A stretch of DNA of 64,000 nt, from positions 123,255 to 187,254 of the forward strand of contig JACCXH010000007.1 in assembly GCA_013697245.1 (NCBI GenBank), given 5' to 3'. This DNA is from Bacteroidota bacterium. GTDB taxonomy: Bacteria > Bacteroidota > Bacteroidia > B-17B0 > Aurantibacillaceae. The position numbers were made by a program, and so were the translations under genes. A model generated the notes under the pieces. It saw only the letters and a program-made list of their open reading frames with translations, was not told where the DNA came from and did not search any database. Within the stretch, counting starts at the first letter, position 1. Each line of letters starts with the position of its first letter. This document shows, in pieces, positions 51,681 to 59,878 of this stretch.

Positions 51681-52199
51681 ATGATCACAATCGGACAAGA
51701 ATTGCTACAAGAGTTAATATTAGAGGCGGCAGTTACAAGACGCTTTTTAGAGAGGATTCCCTTTGATAAATTGGATTATAAACCTACAGAAAAATCAGAA
51801 ACGTTAGGACGACTTGCAGTTCATGTAGCAGAAATTATTGCCTGGTGGAGTTCGGTTGCGGAAACTGATAGGTTGGATTTTATAGACTATAAACCAAAAG
51901 AAGTTATTTGTACCGAAGAGCTATTAGAATATTTTGATGAATTATTATTAGCAGCGAAAATATCATTATCAAAAGTTGAAGACAAGGAGTTTGAAAGAGA
52001 ATGGTCGATGGCGCATGGCGAAGATGTTTTATTTACTCTTCCTAAAAAACAAGTAGTAAGATTATTTTGTATGAACCATCTAGTGCACCATCGTGCTCAA
52101 CTTGGCGTTTATTTTCGGCTTTTAGATATTAAGGTTCCTTCTACTTATGGGCCATCAATTGATGATGAAAATGTTATTTTGATTAATCGATTCACTTAA
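51681..52199 (+). CDS. DinB-family protein
   Basis: The product has 172 residues and a four-helix DinB-like bundle: RRFLERIPFDKLDYKPTEKSETLGRLAVHVAEI, with the metal His in LAVHVAEI and the second site in MNHLVHHRAQLGVYFRLLDI (HxxxH-like). Such proteins bind Ni or Zn; many work in thiol transfer or detoxification. It follows the nitroreductase gene by 24 bp, so the two may be co-transcribed. Confidence 0.85.
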   Translation: MITIGQELLQELILEAAVTRRFLERIPFDKLDYKPTEKSETLGRLAVHVAEIIAWWSSVAETDRLDFIDYKPKEVICTEELLEYFDELLLAAKISLSKVEDKEFEREWSMAHGEDVLFTLPKKQVVRLFCMNHLVHHRAQLGVYFRLLDIKVPSTYGPSIDDENVILINRFT

Positions 52200-52276
52200 A
52201 TACTTGACTCTTGTAATAGATAACCAGTAAAATTAATTTTTAATATACCCTAAAATATAAACTAAAAACAAAAAAT

Positions 52277-52648
52277 ATGACGCAAAAAACAAGAAACATC
52301 ATCGGCTGGGTATTAACAGGAATGTTAGGTTTAGCATTTATTGGAAGCGGCTTAATGAAAGTAATGGGAAGTGAAGAAGCTATGAAAGGCGCAGCAACTT
52401 TTGGCATTTCTGAAATTGCTATAAAATTATTAGGAGTTGTGGAAATTTTAGCATTTGTACTTTTCATTATTCCACGTACAGGAATTGTTGGGACTTTACT
52501 TATGGTTGCATACATGGGAGGTGCTATTGCCACACATCTTCAACACCAAATGCCAATTTTTGCACCAATAATTATTGAGTGTTTAATTTGGATAACTGCA
52601 GCAATACGCTTTCAGGAATTAACAAAAATGTTGATGAGTAGAAAATAA
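52277..52648 (+). CDS. DoxX family membrane protein
   Basis: The product has 123 residues with four helices: IIGWVLTGMLGLAFIGSGLMKVMG (the typical DoxX start with GLxK), LLGVVEILAFVLFIIPRTG, VGTLLMVAYMGGAIATHLQ and IFAPIIIECLIWITAAIRF. It is a typical small DoxX protein of unknown role. It lies 20 bp ahead of the thioredoxin-like gene and may share its transcript. Confidence 0.88.
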   Translation: MTQKTRNIIGWVLTGMLGLAFIGSGLMKVMGSEEAMKGAATFGISEIAIKLLGVVEILAFVLFIIPRTGIVGTLLMVAYMGGAIATHLQHQMPIFAPIIIECLIWITAAIRFQELTKMLMSRK

Positions 52649-52668
52649 TAAATTATCGAATTGAAAGT

Positions 52669-53244
52669 ATGGAAAAAGAAAATTATCAACTACACTTTGA
52701 AAAAGGGATTAGCTATCAAAACTATTTCTTAAATATGGAAAGTGAGTTAAACTCAGGAGTTGAAACCAAGTATACTAAGTATATCCATTTAAATATTCAG
52801 CGTTCAAAACGACTTGATAAAACTTTCCATCTTGATCGGCTTCCAATTGTTTTAAAATCAGAAATAAAATGGTTGGTAATTACTGAACATTGGTGTGGGG
52901 ACTCTTCACAGATATTACCTGTTATCAATAAGATTGTATTAGCCTCAGCTGGAAAAATTGATTTGAGAATTGTTTATCGAGATGAAAATATCGATTTAAT
53001 GTCTGCTCACCTCACCGATGGTTCTAAGTCCATCCCGAAATTAATTCAGCTTAACAAAGATTTTAAATTGATTAACGATTGGGGCCCTAGGCCTGAAGAA
53101 GCTCAAAAACTAGTGAAAGAACTCAAGAGCAATGTGGAAACTGCAAAAACTTATAGTGATCTTGTGCAGAAATGGTATAATGATGATAAACAAAAGGCAA
53201 TTGTAAATGAATTATTGAGATTATTAGTTGAAATTCCAATATAA
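52669..53244 (+). CDS. thioredoxin-like fold protein with WCGDS motif
   Basis: The product has 191 residues: WLVITEHWCGDSSQILPVINKIV resembles the active-site strand and helix of thioredoxin-like proteins of the WCGD type, where the second Cys is replaced by Ser, so a dithiol mechanism is unlikely. Then follow DLRIVYRDENIDLMSAHLTDG, the cis-Pro region SIPKLIQLNKD and WGPRPEEAQKLVKE. It may act as a monothiol redox protein. It is downstream of the DoxX gene. Confidence 0.85.
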   Translation: MEKENYQLHFEKGISYQNYFLNMESELNSGVETKYTKYIHLNIQRSKRLDKTFHLDRLPIVLKSEIKWLVITEHWCGDSSQILPVINKIVLASAGKIDLRIVYRDENIDLMSAHLTDGSKSIPKLIQLNKDFKLINDWGPRPEEAQKLVKELKSNVETAKTYSDLVQKWYNDDKQKAIVNELLRLLVEIPI

Positions 53245-53302
53245 CCCGAAAGTTTTATTGCTTAACTATTAGCGATTATACACCTGTACCATTTTTTAAA
53301 CT

Positions 53303-54055
53303 TTACTTGCTGATTTTAGCCTGAGTCGCCCCAACAATTTTAAAAGAGTTATTCTGTTGAATATATGCTATAATTTCATTATCCGGCATTATTAACCCTT
53401 TTAAGAATACTTCGCCTTTTTCGTCCGCTTCGACAGTAAAGAACTGTTTTACAACATTCTCACTTATTAAAGTTAATCCAGCATTTTCTCCTTTCCTAAT
53501 AATCGTTGTTTCTTTAAGCGATATTAATGCGAAGTGAATTTCGCAGTTCTTAAAGTTTCCAATCAATTCATATGATACCTTTAATTCCTTTTTATCGTTA
53601 AACATAGCATTAAGATTCTTAAAAGAAACATCCGACTTAACAGTAATGGACTTTTGTATAGCATTATTTAAACGGTCTTCATTAGACCCTACAAATTCAC
53701 TTTGGCCATTAACAATTATTTGGGGGGTATAACTAGAGCGCAAATTTAATTTGCGAACATATTTACTCTGCCTTTCAGAAAATTGTTTATTACTGAAAGG
53801 ATCTTTCCATCCTAAATAGTCCCAATAATCAACATGGAATGAAAGCGCAAATATTTTGTTTTTGCTTTTATCAACTTTTGCAAGAGTTTTGGAAAGTAAC
53901 TTATCGGCCGGGGGACAACTTGAACAGCCTTGTGAAGAGAATAATTCTATAACTGCCACTGGGCTGTACTGTTCCTGCTTTTTGAAGCTAAAACTTTCGA
54001 AAGATAGTATCAGTACGAAAACAAGAAAAATGAATAGGAGTAATTTAAGTTTCAT
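53303..54055 (-). CDS. DUF1223 family protein (thioredoxin-like)
   Basis: The product has 250 residues. After a signal peptide (LKLLLFIFLVFVLILSFESF) it has the family segment AVIELFSSQGCSSCPPADKLL with CxxC, and HVDYWDYLGWKDPFSNKQFSERQ and RSSYTPQIIVNGQSEFVGS. DUF1223 proteins have a thioredoxin-like fold; their partner is unknown. It is convergent with the thioredoxin-like gene. The 138 bp between it and the next minus-strand gene shows nothing notable. Confidence 0.9.
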   Translation of the reverse strand: MKLKLLLFIFLVFVLILSFESFSFKKQEQYSPVAVIELFSSQGCSSCPPADKLLSKTLAKVDKSKNKIFALSFHVDYWDYLGWKDPFSNKQFSERQSKYVRKLNLRSSYTPQIIVNGQSEFVGSNEDRLNNAIQKSITVKSDVSFKNLNAMFNDKKELKVSYELIGNFKNCEIHFALISLKETTIIRKGENAGLTLISENVVKQFFTVEADEKGEVFLKGLIMPDNEIIAYIQQNNSFKIVGATQAKISK

Positions 54056-54193
54056 AATATTAGTTTAAAAAAAAGTATTTGAAGATATCATTGAATTAAG
54101 TTATAAATAACAAACACTTTGGAAGTATTCCTCAGTCAAGAAAGATTGGTTATGAAGAGCCAAAAACTTGGGAAGCCCTTGTCTGTATAAAAA

Positions 54194-54880
54194 CTATTCT
54201 GTTTTAATAATTTGCTTTAGTATATGTTTTCTGCTATTTTCTATAATAAAATAATAGACCCCCTCATTTAATTCGGAGATATCTATCCTGTTATTTTGTT
54301 CGGATAATGAAAGATTAAGAATTTTCCGTCCCAGCGCATCAATGACATAAGCGTAAGTACCTTCCTGTTCTCCTGATTTAAAATTGACATTTAACACATC
54401 TCTTGCGGGAATTGGATAAATTGATATACCATTACTTAAAGAAATCTCATCTATACCAACCGAAGATGAATTTATATTCCAAGTAATTGTATCGCCATTG
54501 CTATAATATCCGTCTTGATAAACATAAGCTTTTACAATCCCTGACCCAGCAATTGTTCCGGGATCGACATTAAGTCCAAGAAATCCCTGCCCACCGACCG
54601 GAATTGTATCCATTGTTGACATGGATGGAATACTGCCATAACAAGCCCCAAAATCGCACATTGAAACAGTCCAACCTAAAGGAAGGTTAACCAAAACCAT
54701 TTCCCACTTTAAAACGATTTTTGAACTACCAGTATTAACCTGATAAACATCGGTGAGAGTTGTTTGACTATAAGGCGCAGTAATACTAACGGTCTTAGAA
54801 GGACTAATTGAATAGGAAATCTGCGCTTGCGTAACAGAGGCTGTAGCAAATAACAAACTTAATTTAATATATAATCTCAT
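54194..54880 (-). CDS. secreted protein with type A T9SS sorting domain
   Basis: The product has 228 residues; ATG 54880 is preferred over the GTG three bases earlier. The signal peptide is RLYIKLSLLFATASVTQAQ. The middle (about 25-140) is a beta-rich domain (VLKWEMVLVNLPLGWTVSMC) without a family I know. The last about 75 residues (GISIYPIPARDVLNVNF ... LNEGVYYFII) are a type A sorting domain. Cys pairs CDFGAC might form a disulfide. It follows the Omp28-like gene by about 30 bp; the two may form an operon. Confidence 0.8.
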   Translation of the reverse strand: MRLYIKLSLLFATASVTQAQISYSISPSKTVSITAPYSQTTLTDVYQVNTGSSKIVLKWEMVLVNLPLGWTVSMCDFGACYGSIPSMSTMDTIPVGGQGFLGLNVDPGTIAGSGIVKAYVYQDGYYSNGDTITWNINSSSVGIDEISLSNGISIYPIPARDVLNVNFKSGEQEGTYAYVIDALGRKILNLSLSEQNNRIDISELNEGVYYFIIENSRKHILKQIIKTE

Positions 54881-54911
54881 CACTAAAAATTTATTAAATA
54901 CACTTATTTTC

Positions 54912-55919
54912 TCAGTTAATAAACAGCTTTCCTGTTTTCACAAAACCATTAATTGATTTTATTCCATATAAATAAATTCCTGGATAAAAACTTGAAACAT
55001 CTAAATTTTCTGAATTGGTTTCAACAAATTTATTTATCAATACCCTACCTGAAACATCATAAAGTATAAAATTTAGACTTTCTGCATTTTTGTTTTGACT
55101 GATTTTTATTTCGTTTTCCGAAAAGTAAATATTTATATTTGAATTATTAGCGAACTCATTTTTTATTCCTGTAACAAGATTATTAATTGTAGCTGATATA
55201 TTTTCAGATTGAATAACCGCTTTAGTTGTTGCGTTCTGTAAAATAGCAATGGTAAATATTCTAGAAAAATTCCAAGCAACATTTGCGGGCGAAGACTTTA
55301 TATAAACAACCGAATCCCCAACAATAGCAGGTAAAGTAACAGATACCCCGGAAGTTCCGGTTAATGATTTACGAAACACATCATAATGTACCGGCTCGCC
55401 ATTTGAGCCTGTGTAATTAATTGTATCCTCAGCTAAAGCTACAAACAAATTTAAATTACTTAAGGTGTGAGTTGCTTGAGTTTTAATTACAATTCTTGAA
55501 CGAATAGAATCATTGCCAAACTTGTACTGATATATCTTAATACTTGCGGGAGAGGTTTGACTTAAATAAGGAGTAAAAATAGAAGCAGAACTATAATTTG
55601 CTCCGCTTGAAATCACCACTCCTTGAATTACTAAACGAGGAGTACTACCATAAACGCCATAATAGTTTGTACGCCCGTCGTTCTCAACCGGGTTATGCAT
55701 ACTTAAAACACAAGCAGCATATGGTGAACTTGGGTGAACAGCCAAATGAATTACTCCTGTTTGACTATTTAAATTACTATAGAAGCCGGGGTTTTTTGAC
55801 GCACAAACACTACATTTTGTATTTGTAAAATGCTCTACCACCACTTTCTTTGGAACCTGGGCGTTAACAAATTGTATTGAAAGGACAACAACCAGCAATT
55901 GAGTATACAGTTTTTTCAT
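54912..55919 (-). CDS. Omp28-related outer-membrane/surface protein with type A T9SS sorting domain
   Basis: The product has 335 residues. A signal peptide ends in VLSIQFVNA. The Omp28 domain starts with VPKKVVVEHFTNTKCSVCASKNPGFYS, a thioredoxin-fold beginning with CxxC, as in P. gingivalis Omp28-like proteins. HLAVHPSSPYAACVLS and DYVFRKSLTG-like segments follow, and the end (NINIYFSENEIKISQ ... FYPGIYLYGI) is a sorting domain. A minus-strand -7 box (56027-56034) and operator B lie upstream, shared with the divergent peroxiredoxin gene. Confidence 0.88.
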   Translation of the reverse strand: MKKLYTQLLVVVLSIQFVNAQVPKKVVVEHFTNTKCSVCASKNPGFYSNLNSQTGVIHLAVHPSSPYAACVLSMHNPVENDGRTNYYGVYGSTPRLVIQGVVISSGANYSSASIFTPYLSQTSPASIKIYQYKFGNDSIRSRIVIKTQATHTLSNLNLFVALAEDTINYTGSNGEPVHYDVFRKSLTGTSGVSVTLPAIVGDSVVYIKSSPANVAWNFSRIFTIAILQNATTKAVIQSENISATINNLVTGIKNEFANNSNINIYFSENEIKISQNKNAESLNFILYDVSGRVLINKFVETNSENLDVSSFYPGIYLYGIKSINGFVKTGKLFIN

Positions 55920-56026
55920 AATTGATATATTTAAGGGTTAATATAGATTTATGTAATAATAGGCAATTCCAAACATTACATACATTAATTTCCACTTGTT
56001 CATTTTTTAATGGATTAAAATTATAT

Positions 56027-56034
56027 CAAATTTA
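56027..56034 (-). promoter_or_regulatory. minus-strand -7 box toward the Omp28-like gene
   Basis: CAAATTTA reads TAAATTTG on the minus strand, matching TAnnTTTG. It starts 36 bases from the far end of operator B, nearly the same distance as the plus-strand box on the other side. This would leave a leader of about 105 bases. Confidence 0.4.
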
Positions 56035-56054
56035 CAAAGACCAATTTCTTTAAT

Positions 56055-56070
56055 TGTCGTTTACCCGACC
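56055..56070. promoter_or_regulatory. palindromic operator B between the Omp28-like and peroxiredoxin genes
   Basis: TGTCGTTTACCCGACC aligns base for base with operators A and C over its conserved positions (TGTCGTT, A at 9, GAC at 13-15). The plus-strand -7 box (56092) lies exactly 37 bases from its start; a minus-strand box lies 36 bases from its other end. One activator could serve both directions. Confidence 0.6.
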
Positions 56071-56091
56071 TTTTAGGTGTTTTTTCAGTAC

Positions 56092-56099
56092 TATATTTG
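56092..56099 (+). promoter_or_regulatory. -7 promoter box for the peroxiredoxin gene
   Basis: TATATTTG fits TAnnTTTG and lies 15 bp before ATG 56115. The longer ORF-track start (56097) would lie inside this box, which supports the shorter start. No -33 TTG is seen; operator B occupies that zone further upstream. Confidence 0.55.
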
Positions 56100-56114
56100 T
56101 TAAAATACTTAAAT

Positions 56115-56699
56115 ATGAAAAAAACAATTCTTTATATCTTGTTACTTGTAACAATACTATCATTTACTACTTCAACAACCCCCGAAGGGTTAAACTTAAA
56201 TGAGATGGCTCCAAATTTTACTTCAACAGATCAAAATGGCAAAACTATAATACTTAAAGAACTACTTAAAAAAGGTTCGGTTGTTATGGTATTTTATCGT
56301 GGTGAATGGTGTCCTTATTGCAATAAGCAGTTAATGCTATTACAAGATTCATTGGCATTAATAACAAAAAAAGGTGCAAGTTTAATAGCTGTTTCACCTG
56401 AAAAGGCAGAAAACATTGCAAAAACAATTCAAAAAACAAGAGCCACCTATTCTGTATTATCGGATGATAGTTTAAAAATTATGTCTGCCTACAAAGTAGC
56501 TTTTGCTTTAGACGAAAAAACAACAGAAAAATATAAAGGTTACGGAATTAATTTGATGGAAACGAATGGAAGCAATGGAAATAATCTTCCAGTGCCTGCT
56601 GTTTATATTATAAATAAAGAAGGAAAAATAATATATCGTTATTTTGATGTTAATTATAAAAACCGTGTTAGCGTAAGTGAAATTTTAAAACATTTATAA
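56115..56699 (+). CDS. secreted peroxiredoxin-like (AhpC/TSA, Bcp-type) protein
   Basis: The product has 194 residues; I use ATG 56115 (MKKTILYILLLVTILSF), because the upstream Met lies in the promoter. After the signal peptide there is LNEMAPNFTSTDQNGK, VVMVFYRGEWCPYCNKQLMLLQ (thioredoxin-fold strand with CxxC instead of the single peroxidatic Cys), LIAVSPEKAENIA and VPAVYIINKEGKIIYRY. It may reduce peroxides or act as a thiol oxidoreductase in the periplasm. It heads a unit with the Omp85 and HExxH genes, behind operator B. Confidence 0.88.
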   Translation: MKKTILYILLLVTILSFTTSTTPEGLNLNEMAPNFTSTDQNGKTIILKELLKKGSVVMVFYRGEWCPYCNKQLMLLQDSLALITKKGASLIAVSPEKAENIAKTIQKTRATYSVLSDDSLKIMSAYKVAFALDEKTTEKYKGYGINLMETNGSNGNNLPVPAVYIINKEGKIIYRYFDVNYKNRVSVSEILKHL

Positions 56700-56705
56700 A
56701 ACAAA

Positions 56706-57818
56706 ATGAACGGACGGGCAGAAAGATCTTTGTTAGTTTTAAAATTCATACAATTTTTCATAGTTTTTTTTTCTTTTAGTAAAGTTTTTTCTTCCCCGGC
56801 TGATTCGTTAAAAAAACCAAAGATTGGAGCATTACCGTCTGCTTTCTATTCGCCCGAAACTCGTTTAGGTTTTGGTGGTTTTATTTACGCATACTTTAAT
56901 ACTACTAAATCAAGCCCGATTAATAAAAAATCAAATGTACAAAGCTATTTATCTTATACTATTAATAAACAGTTTTCTTTTGAAAATGATTATCAAATTT
57001 GGTTTAAAAACAACAAGTTCTATCTAACCGGTGGAGCGGATTACAGTCGCTTTCCTGAATTCTTTTATGGCGTATCAAATAATTCAAAAGAAAGTGACAA
57101 ACTAATGATTTCATTTGATATCGTTAAATTAAGAAGCAAAAATTTAGTGCAGTTGGAAAAAAATCTTTATGGTGGTTTTTATTATCAATATGAGAAGTTG
57201 TACAATCTTGATGTGAAATTAAAAGATCCGATGGCCTCTATGTGTGAGCTTATCCCTGGTGGTGCAGGATATACGACATCAGGTATCGGGCCAATTTTAA
57301 TTTACGATAAAAGGGATAATCCTTTAAATCCGGCTAATGGGGCTTACGTTGAAACATCGTTACAGTATTTTGATAAACCGATAGGAAGCCCTTATAAATT
57401 TACTTCATTTATTTTTGATGCTCGCAAGTATAATACTTTTTTAAAAAAACTAATTTGGAATGGTAATGCATATTTCTTTATCAACAAGGGAGAAGTACCT
57501 TATAGGATGTTAGCAACAATTGGTGGAGCAAGATTTTTAAGAGGCTATTACAGAGGCCGCTTTAGAGACAACAATATGATTGTATTACAACAAGAATTTA
57601 GGATGCCTGTTTACAAATGGTTTGGCATTGCTGTTTTTGGAGGCGTTGGATCGGTTGCGAAAGAGATAAAAGATTTTTCAAAAAATCAAATTCACTATGA
57701 TTATGGTGTTGGTTTAAGAATAAATATAAATAAAAAAGAAAATACAAATTTACGACTCGATTATGGCGTTACAAAAGATTCTCAAGGTATATACCTCATA
57801 TTTGCAGAAGCATTTTAG
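56706..57818 (+). CDS. Omp85/BamA-superfamily outer-membrane barrel (D15 surface antigen type)
   Basis: The product has 370 residues. The signal region is LVLKFIQFFIVFFSFSKVFS. The C-terminal barrel matches the D15 family: TTSGIGPILIYDKRDNPLNPANGAYVETSL, the conserved ARFLRGYYRGRFRDNNMIVLQQE (VRGF/Y-like), and LRLDYGVTKDSQGIYLIFAEAF with a final aromatic. No POTRA domains are seen, so it is a POTRA-less member, possibly a transporter or lipid-related pore rather than an assembly factor. It lies 6 bp after the peroxiredoxin gene. Confidence 0.88.
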   Translation: MNGRAERSLLVLKFIQFFIVFFSFSKVFSSPADSLKKPKIGALPSAFYSPETRLGFGGFIYAYFNTTKSSPINKKSNVQSYLSYTINKQFSFENDYQIWFKNNKFYLTGGADYSRFPEFFYGVSNNSKESDKLMISFDIVKLRSKNLVQLEKNLYGGFYYQYEKLYNLDVKLKDPMASMCELIPGGAGYTTSGIGPILIYDKRDNPLNPANGAYVETSLQYFDKPIGSPYKFTSFIFDARKYNTFLKKLIWNGNAYFFINKGEVPYRMLATIGGARFLRGYYRGRFRDNNMIVLQQEFRMPVYKWFGIAVFGGVGSVAKEIKDFSKNQIHYDYGVGLRININKKENTNLRLDYGVTKDSQGIYLIFAEAF

Positions 57819-58488
57819 GTGTTTTCTTTGGGGGCTTTCTATCTTAATTGTTGGAAATACCTATTCTCAAACAATAGTAAAAGAATTTAAAATGGATTCA
57901 GCTAAGGTCTACCTTTTTAATTGTGCAGTAACAAAAAATAAAACAATACCATTGCAATACGATACGATAGTAAAGATAGCTTTACTTTATTTTCCCGAAC
58001 TAGATAATATTAAAGTTAGAATTCGGGTAAAAAAACAAGCATCTCCCTTAACTGCACGACCAAGTATATCTGCCTTTTTTCGTAAAGCATCTAAACGAAA
58101 ATACATAATAACTATAAGTAATAAAACGGATTCCAAGTTTTCTGCAATTCTGCTAAGTAACTTATCATTTAACGCTCAGATAGGAGTTATCGGTCACGAA
58201 TTAAGTCATATAAATGATTACAATAAACGATATGGTACGTATTTTTTAAAACTATTGTTTATGCATTTAAGTAAAAATAAAATAGATCAATTTGAGTATA
58301 ATACCGATTTGCGCTGCATCGAACATGGATTAGGGTATCAATTACTATCATGGAGTAAAGAAGTGCGTTTAAAACTCAATTTAATTCAATGGAAAGGCAT
58401 TAAACATTTAAACGAACAGGGAAGAGAAAGATATATGAATCCTGAGAGCATTATGAAGGCTATAGATCAAAATCAGATTTATAAATAA
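57802..58488 (+). CDS. secreted protein with HExxH zinc-protease-like motif
   Basis: The ORF track starts at 57763, 56 bp inside the Omp85 gene; a TTG at 57802 gives a good signal peptide (QKHFRCFLWGLSILIVGNTYS). The mature part has about 205 residues, with IGVIGHELSHINDYNKRYG, an HExxH zinc motif, and downstream FEYNTDLRCIEHGLGYQLL, where Glu/Asp could complete the site. I recognise no named peptidase family. A KAS-type basic stretch (RKASKRKYIITIS) precedes the motif. It overlaps and probably follows the Omp85 gene in the same transcript. Confidence 0.65.
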   Translation: MQKHFRCFLWGLSILIVGNTYSQTIVKEFKMDSAKVYLFNCAVTKNKTIPLQYDTIVKIALLYFPELDNIKVRIRVKKQASPLTARPSISAFFRKASKRKYIITISNKTDSKFSAILLSNLSFNAQIGVIGHELSHINDYNKRYGTYFLKLLFMHLSKNKIDQFEYNTDLRCIEHGLGYQLLSWSKEVRLKLNLIQWKGIKHLNEQGRERYMNPESIMKAIDQNQIYK

Positions 58489-58500
58489 TTAGCATAATAA

Positions 58501-58516
58501 TGTCGTTAAGGCGACA
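58501..58516 (+). promoter_or_regulatory. palindromic operator C, upstream of the barrel-YceI-NRDE genes
   Basis: TGTCGTTAAGGCGACA is a perfect 5+5 palindrome (TGTCG/CGACA) around six bases. The -7 box TATCTTTG starts at 58538, 37 bases from its start, the same spacing as operators A and B. It lies 13 bp after the previous gene. Confidence 0.65.
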
Positions 58517-58537
58517 AATAAATAGCTCACATTAAAA

Positions 58538-58545
58538 TATCTTTG
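58538..58545 (+). promoter_or_regulatory. -7 promoter box for the outer-membrane barrel/YceI unit
   Basis: TATCTTTG is an exact TAnnTTTG box, 19 bp before ATG 58565. The usual -33 TTG is absent, fitting an activator-dependent promoter under operator C. Confidence 0.6.
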
Positions 58546-58564
58546 TATAAACAGCAAACTAGCT

Positions 58565-59305
58565 ATGAGAAAATCGTCTTTATTGACAATCCTAATTTCA
58601 ATGATTATTAACTTGGGATTTGCACAAGAATCCACTGAAGTAAAAAATGGATATAAATACAATAATAATTTTGATTTAGCCCTGGCGTCAAATGGCAATC
58701 AATCTTTGGGGGCCTTATCATGGGTTCATTTTCATTCTATTACTAAGAAAAAAAAATTCAAGATTGGTTATGGCATTCGTTTTAACTCGCAGGTAGGTAA
58801 AAATCTATATTATGTTACAGCTCCAGCAAGTTTAACCTCTAAGCGAAATGATCCAGGGGTACTATTTTCAAAAATATACTATGAAAATATTGATACTTTT
58901 TATGTTTCTAAAGCACAAAGTAATTCTTTAAACATCAGCATCAACTTACAATATACCATAAAAGAAAAATTTGATATTGGATTTAATATTGACGCAGTTG
59001 GATTTTCTTTTGGAGGAAAAACAACCGGTAAATATATTGCATACCAATCTCCCGATAACGGAACAACACAAACAGCAGCACCTACATCACTCAATCTTTT
59101 ACTTGTAAGTGATAATGATATTGGTGCTTTAAACTCCGAACTTTATTTCAGGTATTGGTTTAAACCAAAGTGGGCAATAAAAGCAGGAGCATCCTTTGCA
59201 TTTACAGAATATACAACAGAAAAAAAATTGCGATTAGAAAATGATCGTTGGAGAAATAAATCACTAATGGGAATGATAGGAATTACTTTTTCACCTTTTA
59301 GATAA
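58565..59305 (+). CDS. outer-membrane beta-barrel-like secreted protein of unknown family
   Basis: The product has 246 residues. A signal peptide ends with INLGFAQ. The mature part has alternating strands (KKKKFKIGYGIRFNSQVG; SLNISINLQYTIKEKFDIGFNI; SELYFRYWFKPKWAIKAGASFAFTEY), ending LMGMIGITFSPFR with a final aromatic near the C-terminus, as in outer-membrane barrels. No family recognised. It is first behind operator C, and YceI follows 17 bp later. Confidence 0.7.
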   Translation: MRKSSLLTILISMIINLGFAQESTEVKNGYKYNNNFDLALASNGNQSLGALSWVHFHSITKKKKFKIGYGIRFNSQVGKNLYYVTAPASLTSKRNDPGVLFSKIYYENIDTFYVSKAQSNSLNISINLQYTIKEKFDIGFNIDAVGFSFGGKTTGKYIAYQSPDNGTTQTAAPTSLNLLLVSDNDIGALNSELYFRYWFKPKWAIKAGASFAFTEYTTEKKLRLENDRWRNKSLMGMIGITFSPFR

Positions 59306-59322
59306 AATTAAGATTCACATTT

Positions 59323-59877
59323 ATGAATAAATTAGTTAGCATCCTAGCAGTAACAATTCTCTTTACCCTAACAGGATCTAAGTACAGTGCCCAAAATACA
59401 GAGTGGACAATTGAGTCATCTTCAGTCTCGTTTAAAATAAAAAATGCAGGCTTTACTATTGATGGAAAATTTGGTGTTTTAACCGGAACAATCATTTTCG
59501 ATGCGGTTAAGAGTTATAGTAATTCTATTGATGTTTTTATAGACTCCAAATCAATAAATACTGGAAACGGCACCAGAGATGGTCATTTAAAAAAGAAGGA
59601 ATATTTTGATGTTGATGCTTATCCAAAAATTAATATCAAAGGCTCTTGCTTCGCAAAAGAGAAAGATGGAACCTTTAAAGGTTATTTTAAACTTACTTTA
59701 AAGGGTAAAAGCAAAGACGTTGTTGTGCCATTCAGTTTTACCGAAAAAGATGGTAAAGGAATATTTAAAGGAGCTTTTACAATTAATAGATTGGATTATG
59801 GTGTTGGAGAGAACAGCATGGTTTTATCTGATAATGCAACTATTACAATAGAAGTTAATGTAATAAAAAAACAATAA
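59323..59877 (+). CDS. YceI family periplasmic protein
   Basis: The product has 184 residues. The signal peptide is KLVSILAVTILFTLTGSKYSA. The YceI fold follows: WTIESSSVSFKIKNAGFTIDGKFG, SRDGHLKKKEYFDVDAYPKI-like TRDGHLKKKEYFDVDAYPKI and GKSKDVVVPFSF, KLTLKGK and FTINRLDYGVGENSMVLSDN. YceI proteins hold a hydrophobic isoprenoid-like ligand in a lipocalin-type barrel. It is part of the 58.5-62.1 kb unit; gaps are 1 to 17 bp. Confidence 0.92.
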   Translation: MNKLVSILAVTILFTLTGSKYSAQNTEWTIESSSVSFKIKNAGFTIDGKFGVLTGTIIFDAVKSYSNSIDVFIDSKSINTGNGTRDGHLKKKEYFDVDAYPKINIKGSCFAKEKDGTFKGYFKLTLKGKSKDVVVPFSFTEKDGKGIFKGAFTINRLDYGVGENSMVLSDNATITIEVNVIKKQ

Positions 59878-59878
59878 A

